Source: Ignavibacteriales bacterium
GTDB taxonomy: Bacteria > Bacteroidota > Ignavibacteria > Ignavibacteriales > Ignavibacteriaceae
DNA: 64,000 nt
Assembly (NCBI GenBank): GCA_016707285.1
Contig: JADJIA010000005.1
Location: 124,001-188,000, forward strand
Direction: 5' to 3'
In this document: positions 52,029-60,605 of the stretch, piece after piece
How positions within the stretch are numbered: the stretch's first letter is position 1
Layout: the number at the start of each line of letters is the position of its first letter
Notes under the pieces: model-generated
Told to the model about the DNA's origin: nothing
The model's input: the letters and a program-made list of their open reading frames with translations, nothing else
Databases searched by the model: none
Program-made: the position numbers and the translations under genes

Positions 52029-53711
52029 CTAAATATTGTCTCTGTTTTTGATGTATTCAAGAGTTTCATCTATTGAACCAAACAGTTTGTTTTCATCAAT
52101 CAGGTCAACAATTCCGCTTCGGGTCAATTCAAAAAGAGGTTGTTTGTGGATTCCGGAGACCATCAACTCGGTGCCTTCTTTTTTTAATTCATTGATAAGG
52201 TCTTCGAGAGCTTTGATCCCGGAGCCATCAATTACCAGCAGATTACTAACTTCAAGAACAAGAATCCTTGGCTTTTTGTTCATTGTTCTGATTGTATCAC
52301 GAAACTGATCAACTGCCCCGAAGAACAGAGTGCCATAAATCTCAAAGATTTCAACGCCATCCGGAACGGGTATTTTTGTTTGCCGCATCTTGTCAACCCC
52401 TTCATCAGGGAGATGAAAACTTTGTGTGATAATCTGAGTTTGGGTAACATCCGACATTTTTTTGATGAATGTTAATGCAGCAAGAACCAATCCAACCTCA
52501 ATCGCCACAGTAAGGTCGATGAAAAGTGTGAGGAGGAAAGTATTCAAAAGAACAATTTTGTCAGAGGTGGTTCCTTTTAGAGTTTTGTGGAACGCATGAT
52601 ATTCACTCATGTTATAAGCAACATGAATTAGAATGGCAGCGAGTACAGGGAGAGGAATAAGTGATGCCAGATCGGCAAAGAGCAACATGATAACAAGAAT
52701 TACCAATCCATGAATAATCGCAGAAACAGGAGTTTTCCCGCCATTTTTGATGTTGGCAGCAGTCCTTGCTATAGCACCAGTAACGGGTATCCCCATAAAA
52801 ATCGGTGAAACAATATTTCCAACACCCTGCGAAATCAGTTCCATATTTGGTCTGTGTCGTGACCCCATCATACCATCGGCAACCACTGCCGACAACAAAG
52901 ATTCAATCGATGCCAACATGGCAATTGTGAATGCCGGAGAAAACATCTTAGTGAAGATATCCCAGGAAATTTCAGGAATTTGAGGGGATGGAAGTGTGTT
53001 TGGAACAACTCCAAATTTCGAGCCAATGGTGTCAACCGGCAGTTTAAAGTAGTAAACCACCAGTGTGGCAATTATAATTGTTATTAGAGAACCGGGAATT
53101 TTGAAGTTGAACCGTTGCCAGACAAATATAAATATCAGAGATACCGCTCCAATGGCAAAAGCCGACAGATTAATATTTTGTATATTTTCGGCATAAACCA
53201 ACCATTTATCGACAAAATCGGCAGGAACGTTGGTTATGCTTAAACCCAGAAAATCATTTATCTGGCTTGAGAAGATTATTATGGCGATCCCTGTAGTGAA
53301 CCCGACGGTAAGCGAATAAGGGATAAATCTCAGTAGAACTCCAAATCGCAACAGCCCCATGATAACCATGAGGATACCGGCAAGAAGGGTTGCCACTGCC
53401 AAACCATTGTAGCCGTAAGTTTGGACTATTCCATAAATAATTACAATAAATGCCCCTGTGGGACCGGAAACCTGAACCCGTGACCCGCTCAAAACTGCTA
53501 CCAAAAAACCTGCGACAATAGCAGAATAGAGCCCTTGCTCAGGTTTAACTCCTGACGCAATTGCAAAAGCTATAGCTAATGGAAGGGCAATTATTCCAAC
53601 AATTAAACCTCCGGAGAGGTCAGAAAAAAAGGTTTGTTTGGTGTAGCCGTCCTTAAGGAGGGAGAATAATTTAGGTACAAGGTCGGAAGGATATTTGAAG
53701 TTAAATTTCAT
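52029..53711 (-). CDS. SulP-family anion transporter with STAS domain
   Basis: A 560-residue SLC26/SulP permease. The first 430 residues hold about 12-14 membrane segments, with DLSGGLIVGIIALPLAIAFAIASG near the start and the typical SGPTGAFIVI and GSRHRPNMELISQGVGNI. A cytoplasmic STAS domain (about 445-555) has VLEVSNLLVIDGSGIKALEDL. Members carry sulfate, bicarbonate or dicarboxylates. Substrate is not evident; the presence of an exported carbonic anhydrase gene 6 kb away makes bicarbonate a possibility, but this is weak. Confidence 0.9.
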   Translation of the reverse strand: MKFNFKYPSDLVPKLFSLLKDGYTKQTFFSDLSGGLIVGIIALPLAIAFAIASGVKPEQGLYSAIVAGFLVAVLSGSRVQVSGPTGAFIVIIYGIVQTYGYNGLAVATLLAGILMVIMGLLRFGVLLRFIPYSLTVGFTTGIAIIIFSSQINDFLGLSITNVPADFVDKWLVYAENIQNINLSAFAIGAVSLIFIFVWQRFNFKIPGSLITIIIATLVVYYFKLPVDTIGSKFGVVPNTLPSPQIPEISWDIFTKMFSPAFTIAMLASIESLLSAVVADGMMGSRHRPNMELISQGVGNIVSPIFMGIPVTGAIARTAANIKNGGKTPVSAIIHGLVILVIMLLFADLASLIPLPVLAAILIHVAYNMSEYHAFHKTLKGTTSDKIVLLNTFLLTLFIDLTVAIEVGLVLAALTFIKKMSDVTQTQIITQSFHLPDEGVDKMRQTKIPVPDGVEIFEIYGTLFFGAVDQFRDTIRTMNKKPRILVLEVSNLLVIDGSGIKALEDLINELKKEGTELMVSGIHKQPLFELTRSGIVDLIDENKLFGSIDETLEYIKNRDNI

Positions 53712-53872
53712 CGATTGTCTTAAAATAAATATTTTACACCCTAAAGATACAAAAAAAGAGAATTTTTATGCGGTGTGCGCTTCGTTAACGATTGGGATGC
53801 ATAAAAATTTCAATCTGAAAAATCTTTCAGTTGGACGATTTAAATGACTGGGTCAAACGCTGAACAATAACC

Positions 53873-54766
53873 CTACACCTGATTCTGAAGCTCAAATGAT
53901 TCAGTATTTATGGTTCTGGTGGTGATGAAATTGCCTTCATCGGTAAACTCAAGCAGATTGTATTTTGCAAAGGTTGCATGTCCGTTTTTAATCGATCCCC
54001 CTGAATTGCTAAACACAATATTACCAATTTCATAAATTTTTTGATCATGGAAATGACCATGGAGGATGTGGGAAACTCCCCATTTTTCAAGAGTTGCAAG
54101 TAACTTTTTCTTTTTCCTCAACTTCATGGTATTGTTTTCAATTTTTGTAAGAATTTGCCCTGCGAATGTATCTTTTTGTCGTTTTATTTTGTAAAAGTGA
54201 TGGTGAATTGCCAACAGAAGTGGACTGCCTTTCGACACAAAATTATCGAGTAATTGCTCTGCTTTAAGTTTTTGCTCCTTTTTAATAAATCCATTGGAGG
54301 CTGTGAAGTTTCGCGTGCTGAATTCTTCAATTGAATTTAAAGCCAGTATAAAAAATGCGCCAACCTGTTTGATATATGGATAGACATCATTTTCAGAAAT
54401 TCTATGAGTATCAACCATCAATTCTTCAAAAAATGAGTGGAATCGTTTGAGGTTAAAATCATAATCTGTTCCTTTACATCTGTCAGGATATAAAAGGGCA
54501 TCTTCTATACTGAGTGCTGTTCCATAAATGTCATGGTTTCCGACAATTATGGTCGTTAATGCCGAATCGAGATATTTAAATTTAATCAACAATTCTCTGA
54601 GAAAATCAAAATCCTCCAATCTTCCATCTTCTGAAATATCTCCTGAAATTACAAGATGGTCCGGTTCGAGTGAAGTTACTTCTTTGAGTAGATTCTCAAC
54701 TTTTTTGTAGTTGGTGTGTTTGCCTTCAAAGTTTAAATGCAGGTCGGAAATATGTGCGATTGTCAT
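53873..54766 (-). CDS. Calcineurin-like metallophosphoesterase
   Basis: A 297-residue protein with the full set of metal motifs: HISDLHLNF, VISGDISEDG, IVGNHDIYG, AIHHHFY and HGHFHDQK. Family members hydrolyse phosphodiesters or phosphomonoesters using two metal ions. Length and motif spacing suit the CpdA/Icc cyclic-nucleotide-phosphodiesterase-like group, but the substrate is not fixed. It lies 65 bases downstream of the acyltransferase-fusion gene in the same direction. Confidence 0.86.
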   Translation of the reverse strand: MTIAHISDLHLNFEGKHTNYKKVENLLKEVTSLEPDHLVISGDISEDGRLEDFDFLRELLIKFKYLDSALTTIIVGNHDIYGTALSIEDALLYPDRCKGTDYDFNLKRFHSFFEELMVDTHRISENDVYPYIKQVGAFFILALNSIEEFSTRNFTASNGFIKKEQKLKAEQLLDNFVSKGSPLLLAIHHHFYKIKRQKDTFAGQILTKIENNTMKLRKKKKLLATLEKWGVSHILHGHFHDQKIYEIGNIVFSNSGGSIKNGHATFAKYNLLEFTDEGNFITTRTINTESFELQNQV

Positions 54767-54831
54767 GCGTCTAAATTATTTGTGGTTAGAAATTTGAGTA
54801 GTTTTTATTCTGTATTGATATTGGGGTTTAA

Positions 54832-56574
54832 TCAAGCGACCTTATCCACGGGTCTTCTAAGGATATATCTTTCTTTTTTCTCCTGTTTCATTTTCGACAA
54901 GTCAACAAGAATCAACCCGTCAATGCAATTTGCGAAGTCGGGATCAACCCCAAAGTCAAGAAACATCACGCCGCCGTCATGACACAGATTTGTATAGTGT
55001 TTTAGGAGTGGAGGAATGGAAACATTAAACTGTCTGAGAGCATGTTTAAGTTTTTTCAGATCATCACTTTTATCAAGGGAGCAAAATAATTCCTCACACT
55101 GAAGTCGGATTTTCTCAGACATGATAAACCGGTTTTTTGAGATGGCTAATTGTTCGATTGAACCATACCACTTGTGAAAATAAAAAACCAACATTGCCTG
55201 GGCTTCAAGAGGGTAGGCACCACTAATGCTTACGCCACCAAAAAGATATTTCAGGTGTGGTTTGGTTGAAATGTATGAGCCGAGTCCCTGCCATAACAGA
55301 TCCAGGGCATTGGAATTCCAATATTTGGTTTGAACAAAACTTCTGCCAAGTTCGATTGAGTCGGGCAGCATATTGATAAATTCATCGTTGTAATTAAATA
55401 GTGTAGAAGTATAAAGTCCGTATTTTCCTTTGAGTCTCATCAGGTGATTGCATAAACCTACCCTGTATGAACCAACTATTTCGGATTCCTTGTTATCCCA
55501 CACGATCAAATGGTCATAAATTTTGTCAAATTTATCCATGTCCCTTCGAGTTCCTGTTCCTTCACCAACTTTTCTGAATGTTATTTCGCGAAGCCTGGCT
55601 ATCTCTTGAATAACAATGGAATTATCTTCGGGTTCAATGAGATAGATCTGTTTTCCGTCGTGTGCCTCACCAATAAATTGCGATTGAATTATTTTTTTTC
55701 TAATGATTTTAACGGGCATTGGTTGAACAATTGATCTTGAGGTTGTAAAAATTCCCTTTCTATCTTTTCCGACCCTGTCCACATGTTTTTTTAATAATTT
55801 AATTTGAAGACTGTTTTTTTTGATGCTTCCAAAAATGGAAGATGGGGGAATCGGCTCACCGATTTTTATTGTGATATTTTTATGTTTTTTCCTGAACATT
55901 TCTCCGGGCAGGAGAAAGAGGGAGAATTTTTTCCAAACCGAGGATACGAGATAAAAACCCAAACTGTTTTTTGCGTGGATGAACACAGGTTGAATAATAG
56001 CGTCGTATTTTTTTGCAAAAAGTAAAACACCTTTGTTCCAGGGTTTGTCTTGCACACCTTTCGTTGATAATCTGGAAACTTCACCTGCAGGGAAAATGAT
56101 CACCGCCTCTTCACGGGCGAGTGACTGCGAAATTTTCTCGAGGTTACTTTTCTGAACTTTGTTTTCAAAGATATTAACGGGGAGAAACAATTCATTAAGG
56201 GCTTCAATCTCCATAAGTACATCATTTACGACTATTTTAACATCCGGTCTTACTTCAGAGACTAATTTAAGCAGCACCATACCGTCCAATCCGCCGAGCG
56301 GGTGATTAGCGACTATAATAACTTTCCCCTCACTTGGTATTCTGTCTCTCTCCTTTTTTGTGATCATGTAAGAGAAGTCAAGCTGTTCAAAAACTTCATC
56401 TATGAATGCGATTCCGGAGAGGTCATTACACTTCTCGAGGATAGTATTAATCTCATTGATCTTTAGAAGCTTTGCGAGGAGGAGATAAAAAACTTTCTGG
56501 AGGAATTCAGGAAAATAAGAGAGAAAACCGGGATTTCGCTGGAGGATGATCTTTTTTAGATCAATTTGCTGCAT
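54832..56574 (-). CDS. OlsF-like fused acyltransferase (PlsC-type plus GNAT/OlsB-type)
   Basis: A 580-residue two-domain protein. The N-terminal half (75-290) is a PlsC-like O-acyltransferase with NHPLGGLDGM (His91, Asp97) and FPAGEVSRLS. The C-terminal half (310-530) is a hemolysin-type GNAT fold as in OlsB: REITFRKVGEGTGTRRDMDKFDKIYDHLIVWD, ELGRSFVQTKYW and LLWQGLGSYI. Fusions with this order are known as OlsF and make amino-acid-containing (ornithine or glycine) acyl lipids: the GNAT part adds a hydroxy-fatty acid to the amino group, the PlsC part adds a second fatty acid. Amino acid specificity cannot be told. Confidence 0.82.
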   Translation of the reverse strand: MQQIDLKKIILQRNPGFLSYFPEFLQKVFYLLLAKLLKINEINTILEKCNDLSGIAFIDEVFEQLDFSYMITKKERDRIPSEGKVIIVANHPLGGLDGMVLLKLVSEVRPDVKIVVNDVLMEIEALNELFLPVNIFENKVQKSNLEKISQSLAREEAVIIFPAGEVSRLSTKGVQDKPWNKGVLLFAKKYDAIIQPVFIHAKNSLGFYLVSSVWKKFSLFLLPGEMFRKKHKNITIKIGEPIPPSSIFGSIKKNSLQIKLLKKHVDRVGKDRKGIFTTSRSIVQPMPVKIIRKKIIQSQFIGEAHDGKQIYLIEPEDNSIVIQEIARLREITFRKVGEGTGTRRDMDKFDKIYDHLIVWDNKESEIVGSYRVGLCNHLMRLKGKYGLYTSTLFNYNDEFINMLPDSIELGRSFVQTKYWNSNALDLLWQGLGSYISTKPHLKYLFGGVSISGAYPLEAQAMLVFYFHKWYGSIEQLAISKNRFIMSEKIRLQCEELFCSLDKSDDLKKLKHALRQFNVSIPPLLKHYTNLCHDGGVMFLDFGVDPDFANCIDGLILVDLSKMKQEKKERYILRRPVDKVA

Positions 56575-56672
56575 ATTTAACTTTGCATCATTTGTAAAAT
56601 TAATATGTAAAATTAATCTTTGGACTTTACGCCATTGTTAAGGCATTATTACGGAATGGTTAAATTATTAAA

Positions 56673-56707
56673 CAAAAAAAAGGCTGCTGCAAAAAAGCAA
56701 CAGCCTT
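56673..56707 (-). terminator. Intrinsic terminator of korAB
   Basis: On the minus strand AAGGCTGTTGC pairs with GCAGCAGCCTT (56697-56707 with 56680-56690; one mismatch or wobble) across a short T loop, followed by a run of Ts (56673-56680). It lies 37 bases after the korB stop. Confidence 0.85.
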
Positions 56708-56743
56708 AAAAAAGAATAAACTATAGATCGTGTTGTCAAACTA

Positions 56744-57787
56744 CTATTCTACAGTCCAAACATTGCCCTGACCGATGAGTTGATCAAAAGAAGTAACTTT
56801 TTTGGTCTCCTGGACATGGTTAATCTGATCAACCACCAGTTCTTCATAGGTCGGCTTCTCGTGTCTTCTGAAGCAACCTATCGGTACGGGAAGATCAGGA
56901 TTTTCGATGAACTCAGCAAGGATGAATGCTCTAACAGGTGAAGAATCCTCTTCTTTATGAACCCAGACATCGTTGATAGAATGAACACCATCATTAAGGT
57001 CAACCACAACAGGAATGTCACCATCAAGTTTTATTCCTTTATCGCGGTTTTTCCCAAAAATCATAGGCTGACCGTCTTCGAGTACAAGTACATGATCAGC
57101 TTTTGTTTCTTTATCAGTTAAGTGTGCATAAGCTCCATCATTAAAGATGTTACAATTCTGATACACCTCAATGAGAGTGGTACCATGATGAGAAGCAGCC
57201 TTTTGCATCATTTCCTGCATATGTTTTGGTTCACGATCGATTGTTCTGGCATAAAAACTGATGCCGGCTCCGAGAGCAACCATTGCGGGTTTAAATGGAT
57301 AATCAACACTGCCAAAAGGGGTGGATTTGGTTTTTTTACCCTGCTCTGAAGTAGGGGAGTATTGACCTTTTGTTAAACCGTAAATACGGTTGTTGAAGAG
57401 GATCATCTTAATTCCCACATTTCTGCGGCAAGTATGAATAAAATGATTTCCACCGATGGAAAGAAGATCACCATCTCCGGAAGCCATCCAAACAGCAAGT
57501 TCGGGTCGAGCAATTTTAACACCGCTTGCAATGGATGGGGCTCTACCGTGAATTCCGTGAATTCCAAATGTATCCATATAATAAGGAAATCTGGAAGAGC
57601 ATCCTATACCGGAAACCCAAACAAAATCTTCCTTTTTTACTCCAAGAGTTGGGGAGATTCTTTGCATTTGGGCTAAAATGGAATAATCACCACAACCGGG
57701 ACACCATTTAACATCCTGATCGGACGAAAAATCTTTTGCAGTTAACTGCGTCGTTGGAATTACTTCGGTTGGTTTTTCGTTACTCAT
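56744..57787 (-). CDS. korB: 2-oxoacid:ferredoxin oxidoreductase, beta subunit (KorB-like)
   Basis: A 347-residue TPP-binding subunit. It shows WCPGCGDYSILAQMQR, GIGCSSRFPYYM, HGRAPSIASGVKIARPEL and the TPP/Mg motif GDGDLLSIGGNHFIH...NNRIYGLTKGQYSPTS. These match the two-subunit 2-oxoglutarate (or 2-oxoacid) oxidoreductases that oxidise the acid with CoA and reduce ferredoxin. No separate ferredoxin-like subunit is encoded beside it. Its first 8 bases overlap korA. Pyruvate or branched-chain acid use is not excluded. Confidence 0.92.
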   Translation of the reverse strand: MSNEKPTEVIPTTQLTAKDFSSDQDVKWCPGCGDYSILAQMQRISPTLGVKKEDFVWVSGIGCSSRFPYYMDTFGIHGIHGRAPSIASGVKIARPELAVWMASGDGDLLSIGGNHFIHTCRRNVGIKMILFNNRIYGLTKGQYSPTSEQGKKTKSTPFGSVDYPFKPAMVALGAGISFYARTIDREPKHMQEMMQKAASHHGTTLIEVYQNCNIFNDGAYAHLTDKETKADHVLVLEDGQPMIFGKNRDKGIKLDGDIPVVVDLNDGVHSINDVWVHKEEDSSPVRAFILAEFIENPDLPVPIGCFRRHEKPTYEELVVDQINHVQETKKVTSFDQLIGQGNVWTVE

Positions 57788-59621
57788 TTTTGCCTCCGAT
57801 AATATTTAAGATTTGTTCTTCAATTTCTGATGCTTTGATTGGCAAGCCCTGAACTTTATTAAACTGGACAAGTTCAATCAGATATTGATTTCTAAGAATC
57901 TGTGAAAGTTGACCCAGATTTATCTCAGGCAAAAGTACCTTTTTAAAGCGTTTCAGAACATCACCCAAATTTTTTGGGAACGGGTTGATATATTTAAGAT
58001 GGGCATGTGAAACTTTCAGACCTCTTGCTTCAATTTTATGAACTGCTGCCGTAATGGCACCATAAGTTGAACCCCAGCCAAGCACCAGAAGTTCACCCTC
58101 TTGTTCACCTTTAACTTCGAGATCAGGGATATCATTTGCAATGTTTTTAATCTTTTGATCTCTCAGATTCACCATAAACTCATGGTTTTCCGGAACATAA
58201 CTTACATTACCGTAGATGTGAGATTTTTCAAGTCCACCGATTCTGTGTTCAAGTCCGGGGGTTCCGGGGATTGCCCAAGGACGGGAAAGATTTTCATCTC
58301 TGAGGTAAGGATAAAATTCTTCTTTTTCAGTTCTGAATTCCACTTTCATATCGGGCAGTTCATCTTCTTTTGGAATTCTGAAAGGTTCAGATCCTTGTGA
58401 AAGGTAACCATCGGAAAGTAGAATTACAGGTGTCATAAATTTAGTTGCAATTCTCGCAGCTTCATATGCCATTATGAAACAATCTGCAGGTGTTGATGCA
58501 GCCAAAACACAAACAGGAGCTTCACCATTTCTGCCATACATTGCTTGCATCAGGTCCGATTGTTCAGTTTTAGTAGGTAGTCCTGTGCTTGGTCCACCCC
58601 TCTGAACATCTATAATCACTAATGGTAACTCAGTCATTACACTAAGCCCTACAGCCTCCATTTTAAGAGCCAGCCCGGGACCCGAAGTTGTAGTGAGTGC
58701 AAGATTACCGGCAAAAGATGCACCAATGCATGCACATATTGCAGCAATTTCATCCTCTGCCTGAAAAGTTTTAACTCCGAAACCTTTAAAATTACTCAAT
58801 TCATGAAGAATTTCCGAAGCCGGAGTAATAGGATAGGAGCCGAGGAAAAGTGGAAGACCACCTTTCCATGAAGCAGCAACCATACCAAGAGCAGCAGCTT
58901 CATTACCCGTAACATTTTTATATTTTCCGGCAGGAAGTTTCACAGGATCAATAACAAATCTGGTAGTAAAAAGTTCTGTCATTTCGCTGTAATGATAACC
59001 CGCCATTAATGCTTTTTTATTTGCATCAAGAATGTCGGGTTTTACGCGGAATTTGTTTTCAATCCATTTTAATGTTGGTTCAATTGGTCTGCTATACATC
59101 CAGAACATTATTCCGAGAGCAAAAAAGTTTTTACATCTTTCTTTCTCTTTGATCGAGATGTTTACACCCTCGAGGGCGTTCATAACGGCTTTTGTCATCG
59201 GAACACGGAGCAGATTATATCCTCTTAGTGAATCATCATCAAGAGGATTACTTTCATATTTAGCAAGTGAAAGATTTTTTGAATCGAATGATGACTCATT
59301 TACAATGATAGTTGCATCCGGTTTAAGATCTTTCAGATTCACTTTAAGTGCAGCAGGATTCATAGCAACGAGCACATCCGGTTGATCGCCGTGTGTTGTG
59401 CTTTCGCCACTCGAGAAGTGGATTTGAAATCCTGAAACACCATTTAAAGATCCGGCGGGGGCGCGGATTTCAGCGGGGTAATCAGGTAGTGTATTTAAAT
59501 CGTTTCCTGCGATTGCAGAGGAAGTAGAAAACTGCAATCCGGTTAATTGCATACCGTCGCCGGAGTCTCCTGCGAATCGAACGGTAACATCTTCAACCTT
59601 TACAAGTTGTTTCTCAGCCAT
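57780..59621 (-). CDS. korA: 2-oxoacid:acceptor oxidoreductase, fused gamma-alpha subunit (KorA-like)
   Basis: A 613-residue protein. The first 190 residues form the gamma domain (VTVRFAGDSGDGMQLTG, FQIHFSSGEST); the alpha (pyrimidine-binding) domain starts near 225 with NEAAALGMVAASWKGG and includes GSYPITPASEIL, TTSGPGLALKMEAVGLSVMTELPLVIIDVQRGGPSTGLPTKTEQ (shown here only as family blocks). The gamma-alpha fusion is standard for KorA/OforA. Together with korB it links the citric-acid cycle to ferredoxin; it can run in either direction in relatives with a reductive cycle, which this window alone cannot decide. Confidence 0.92.
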   Translation of the reverse strand: MAEKQLVKVEDVTVRFAGDSGDGMQLTGLQFSTSSAIAGNDLNTLPDYPAEIRAPAGSLNGVSGFQIHFSSGESTTHGDQPDVLVAMNPAALKVNLKDLKPDATIIVNESSFDSKNLSLAKYESNPLDDDSLRGYNLLRVPMTKAVMNALEGVNISIKEKERCKNFFALGIMFWMYSRPIEPTLKWIENKFRVKPDILDANKKALMAGYHYSEMTELFTTRFVIDPVKLPAGKYKNVTGNEAAALGMVAASWKGGLPLFLGSYPITPASEILHELSNFKGFGVKTFQAEDEIAAICACIGASFAGNLALTTTSGPGLALKMEAVGLSVMTELPLVIIDVQRGGPSTGLPTKTEQSDLMQAMYGRNGEAPVCVLAASTPADCFIMAYEAARIATKFMTPVILLSDGYLSQGSEPFRIPKEDELPDMKVEFRTEKEEFYPYLRDENLSRPWAIPGTPGLEHRIGGLEKSHIYGNVSYVPENHEFMVNLRDQKIKNIANDIPDLEVKGEQEGELLVLGWGSTYGAITAAVHKIEARGLKVSHAHLKYINPFPKNLGDVLKRFKKVLLPEINLGQLSQILRNQYLIELVQFNKVQGLPIKASEIEEQILNIIGGKNE

Positions 59622-59765
59622 TTGTTCATCTCTTAGTTTTAAAATGTATCCCCGCCTTGATAAAAAATAAACAAAGCGGTTTAGAAATTTAATAAATGTT
59701 GTTATTAAAAACTAATGATTTGCACCTGACTAAAAAAAATATTTTAGAGTGTGAAGGAATTTATT

Positions 59766-59795
59766 TTAGTAATATGATTTAAGTCACTATCTTTG
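59766..59795 (+). promoter_or_regulatory. Candidate Bacteroidota-type promoter for the carbonic anhydrase gene
   Basis: TATCTTTG (59788-59795) fits the -7 consensus TAnnTTTG. Nineteen bases upstream is TTA where TTG would be the -33 consensus. The start codon is 40 bases further on. Weak on its own. Confidence 0.35.
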
Positions 59796-59834
59796 TAATA
59801 AACCAATCTATTTATTATAATCAGAGAGTATTAT

Positions 59835-60485
59835 ATGACTAAAAGTCGTTTCAAACTTGTACTGTTTTTAATCATCGTTAGCAGTTCTTATTTGTTTCCT
59901 CAGGTATCACCCGATGAGGCTCTAAAGTTTCTTCAATCAGGTAATTCTCGCTTTGTATCGGGTAAACTTGATAAAAAGGATTTGAGAGGGGAGGTTAAAA
60001 ATTTACAAAACGGGCAGTCACCTTATGCAGTTATTCTTGCATGTTCAGATTCCCGGGTTCCGCCTGAGCTGGTTTTTGATGAATCACTTGGGAAACTGTT
60101 TATCATCAGACTCGCCGGGAATGTTGCAACTCCGGAAGCAATAGGCAGTATTGAATATGCAGTTGATCATTTGGGATCACAATTAATTGTAGTCTTGGGA
60201 CACTCAAAATGTGGTGCAATTTCTGCAGCCGTCAACGGTGGAGAGGTAACACCAAATATTGAAAAATTGCTCCACTACATTGCACCCGCAGTCAAAGAAG
60301 CAAAGTCGATTGGCGAGGTACCTGATCTGGTCAAAGTTTGTGTAGATATGAATGTAAAACTGCAGATTAAAAACCTTTTTGCCCACAGCCAACTGCTCGA
60401 AGAAAAGGCGGCTTCAGGATCACTTAAAATTGTTGGTGGAGTTTATGAACTCTCAACCGGGCAAGTGAAGATATCAGGTCACTAA
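59835..60485 (+). CDS. Exported beta-class carbonic anhydrase
   Basis: A 216-residue protein. After a signal peptide (about residues 1-23, ending LFPQ) comes a beta-carbonic anhydrase domain with zinc ligands Cys70, His123 and Cys126 and the Asp72-Arg74 dyad in ACSDSRVPPE and GHSKCGA. It hydrates CO2 to bicarbonate. Export to the periplasm is less common for the beta class than for the alpha class and suggests a role in CO2 or bicarbonate exchange at the envelope. Single gene with its own probable promoter and a strong terminator. Confidence 0.92.
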   Translation: MTKSRFKLVLFLIIVSSSYLFPQVSPDEALKFLQSGNSRFVSGKLDKKDLRGEVKNLQNGQSPYAVILACSDSRVPPELVFDESLGKLFIIRLAGNVATPEAIGSIEYAVDHLGSQLIVVLGHSKCGAISAAVNGGEVTPNIEKLLHYIAPAVKEAKSIGEVPDLVKVCVDMNVKLQIKNLFAHSQLLEEKAASGSLKIVGGVYELSTGQVKISGH

Positions 60486-60512
60486 ATAATTGATCCCCGT
60501 TTTGAATTAAAA

Positions 60513-60546
60513 AAGCTGCCAACTTGACTGATGGCAGCTTTTTTTT
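60513..60546. terminator. Intrinsic terminator after the carbonic anhydrase gene
   Basis: AAGCTGCCA (60513-60521) pairs with TGGCAGCTT (60532-60540), followed by Ts on the plus strand and preceded by As, so it could serve both convergent genes. Confidence 0.88.
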
Positions 60547-60605
60547 ATTCTGATATGATTGATCAAGTAAACCCGAAGGATTTTCCCTCGAGAGTTACAA
60601 ACAGC

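Noticed and set aside
56744..59621. Evidence for autotrophy by the reductive citric acid cycle
   Set aside because: korAB alone is also common in heterotrophs; no ATP-citrate lyase or other key gene lies in the window.
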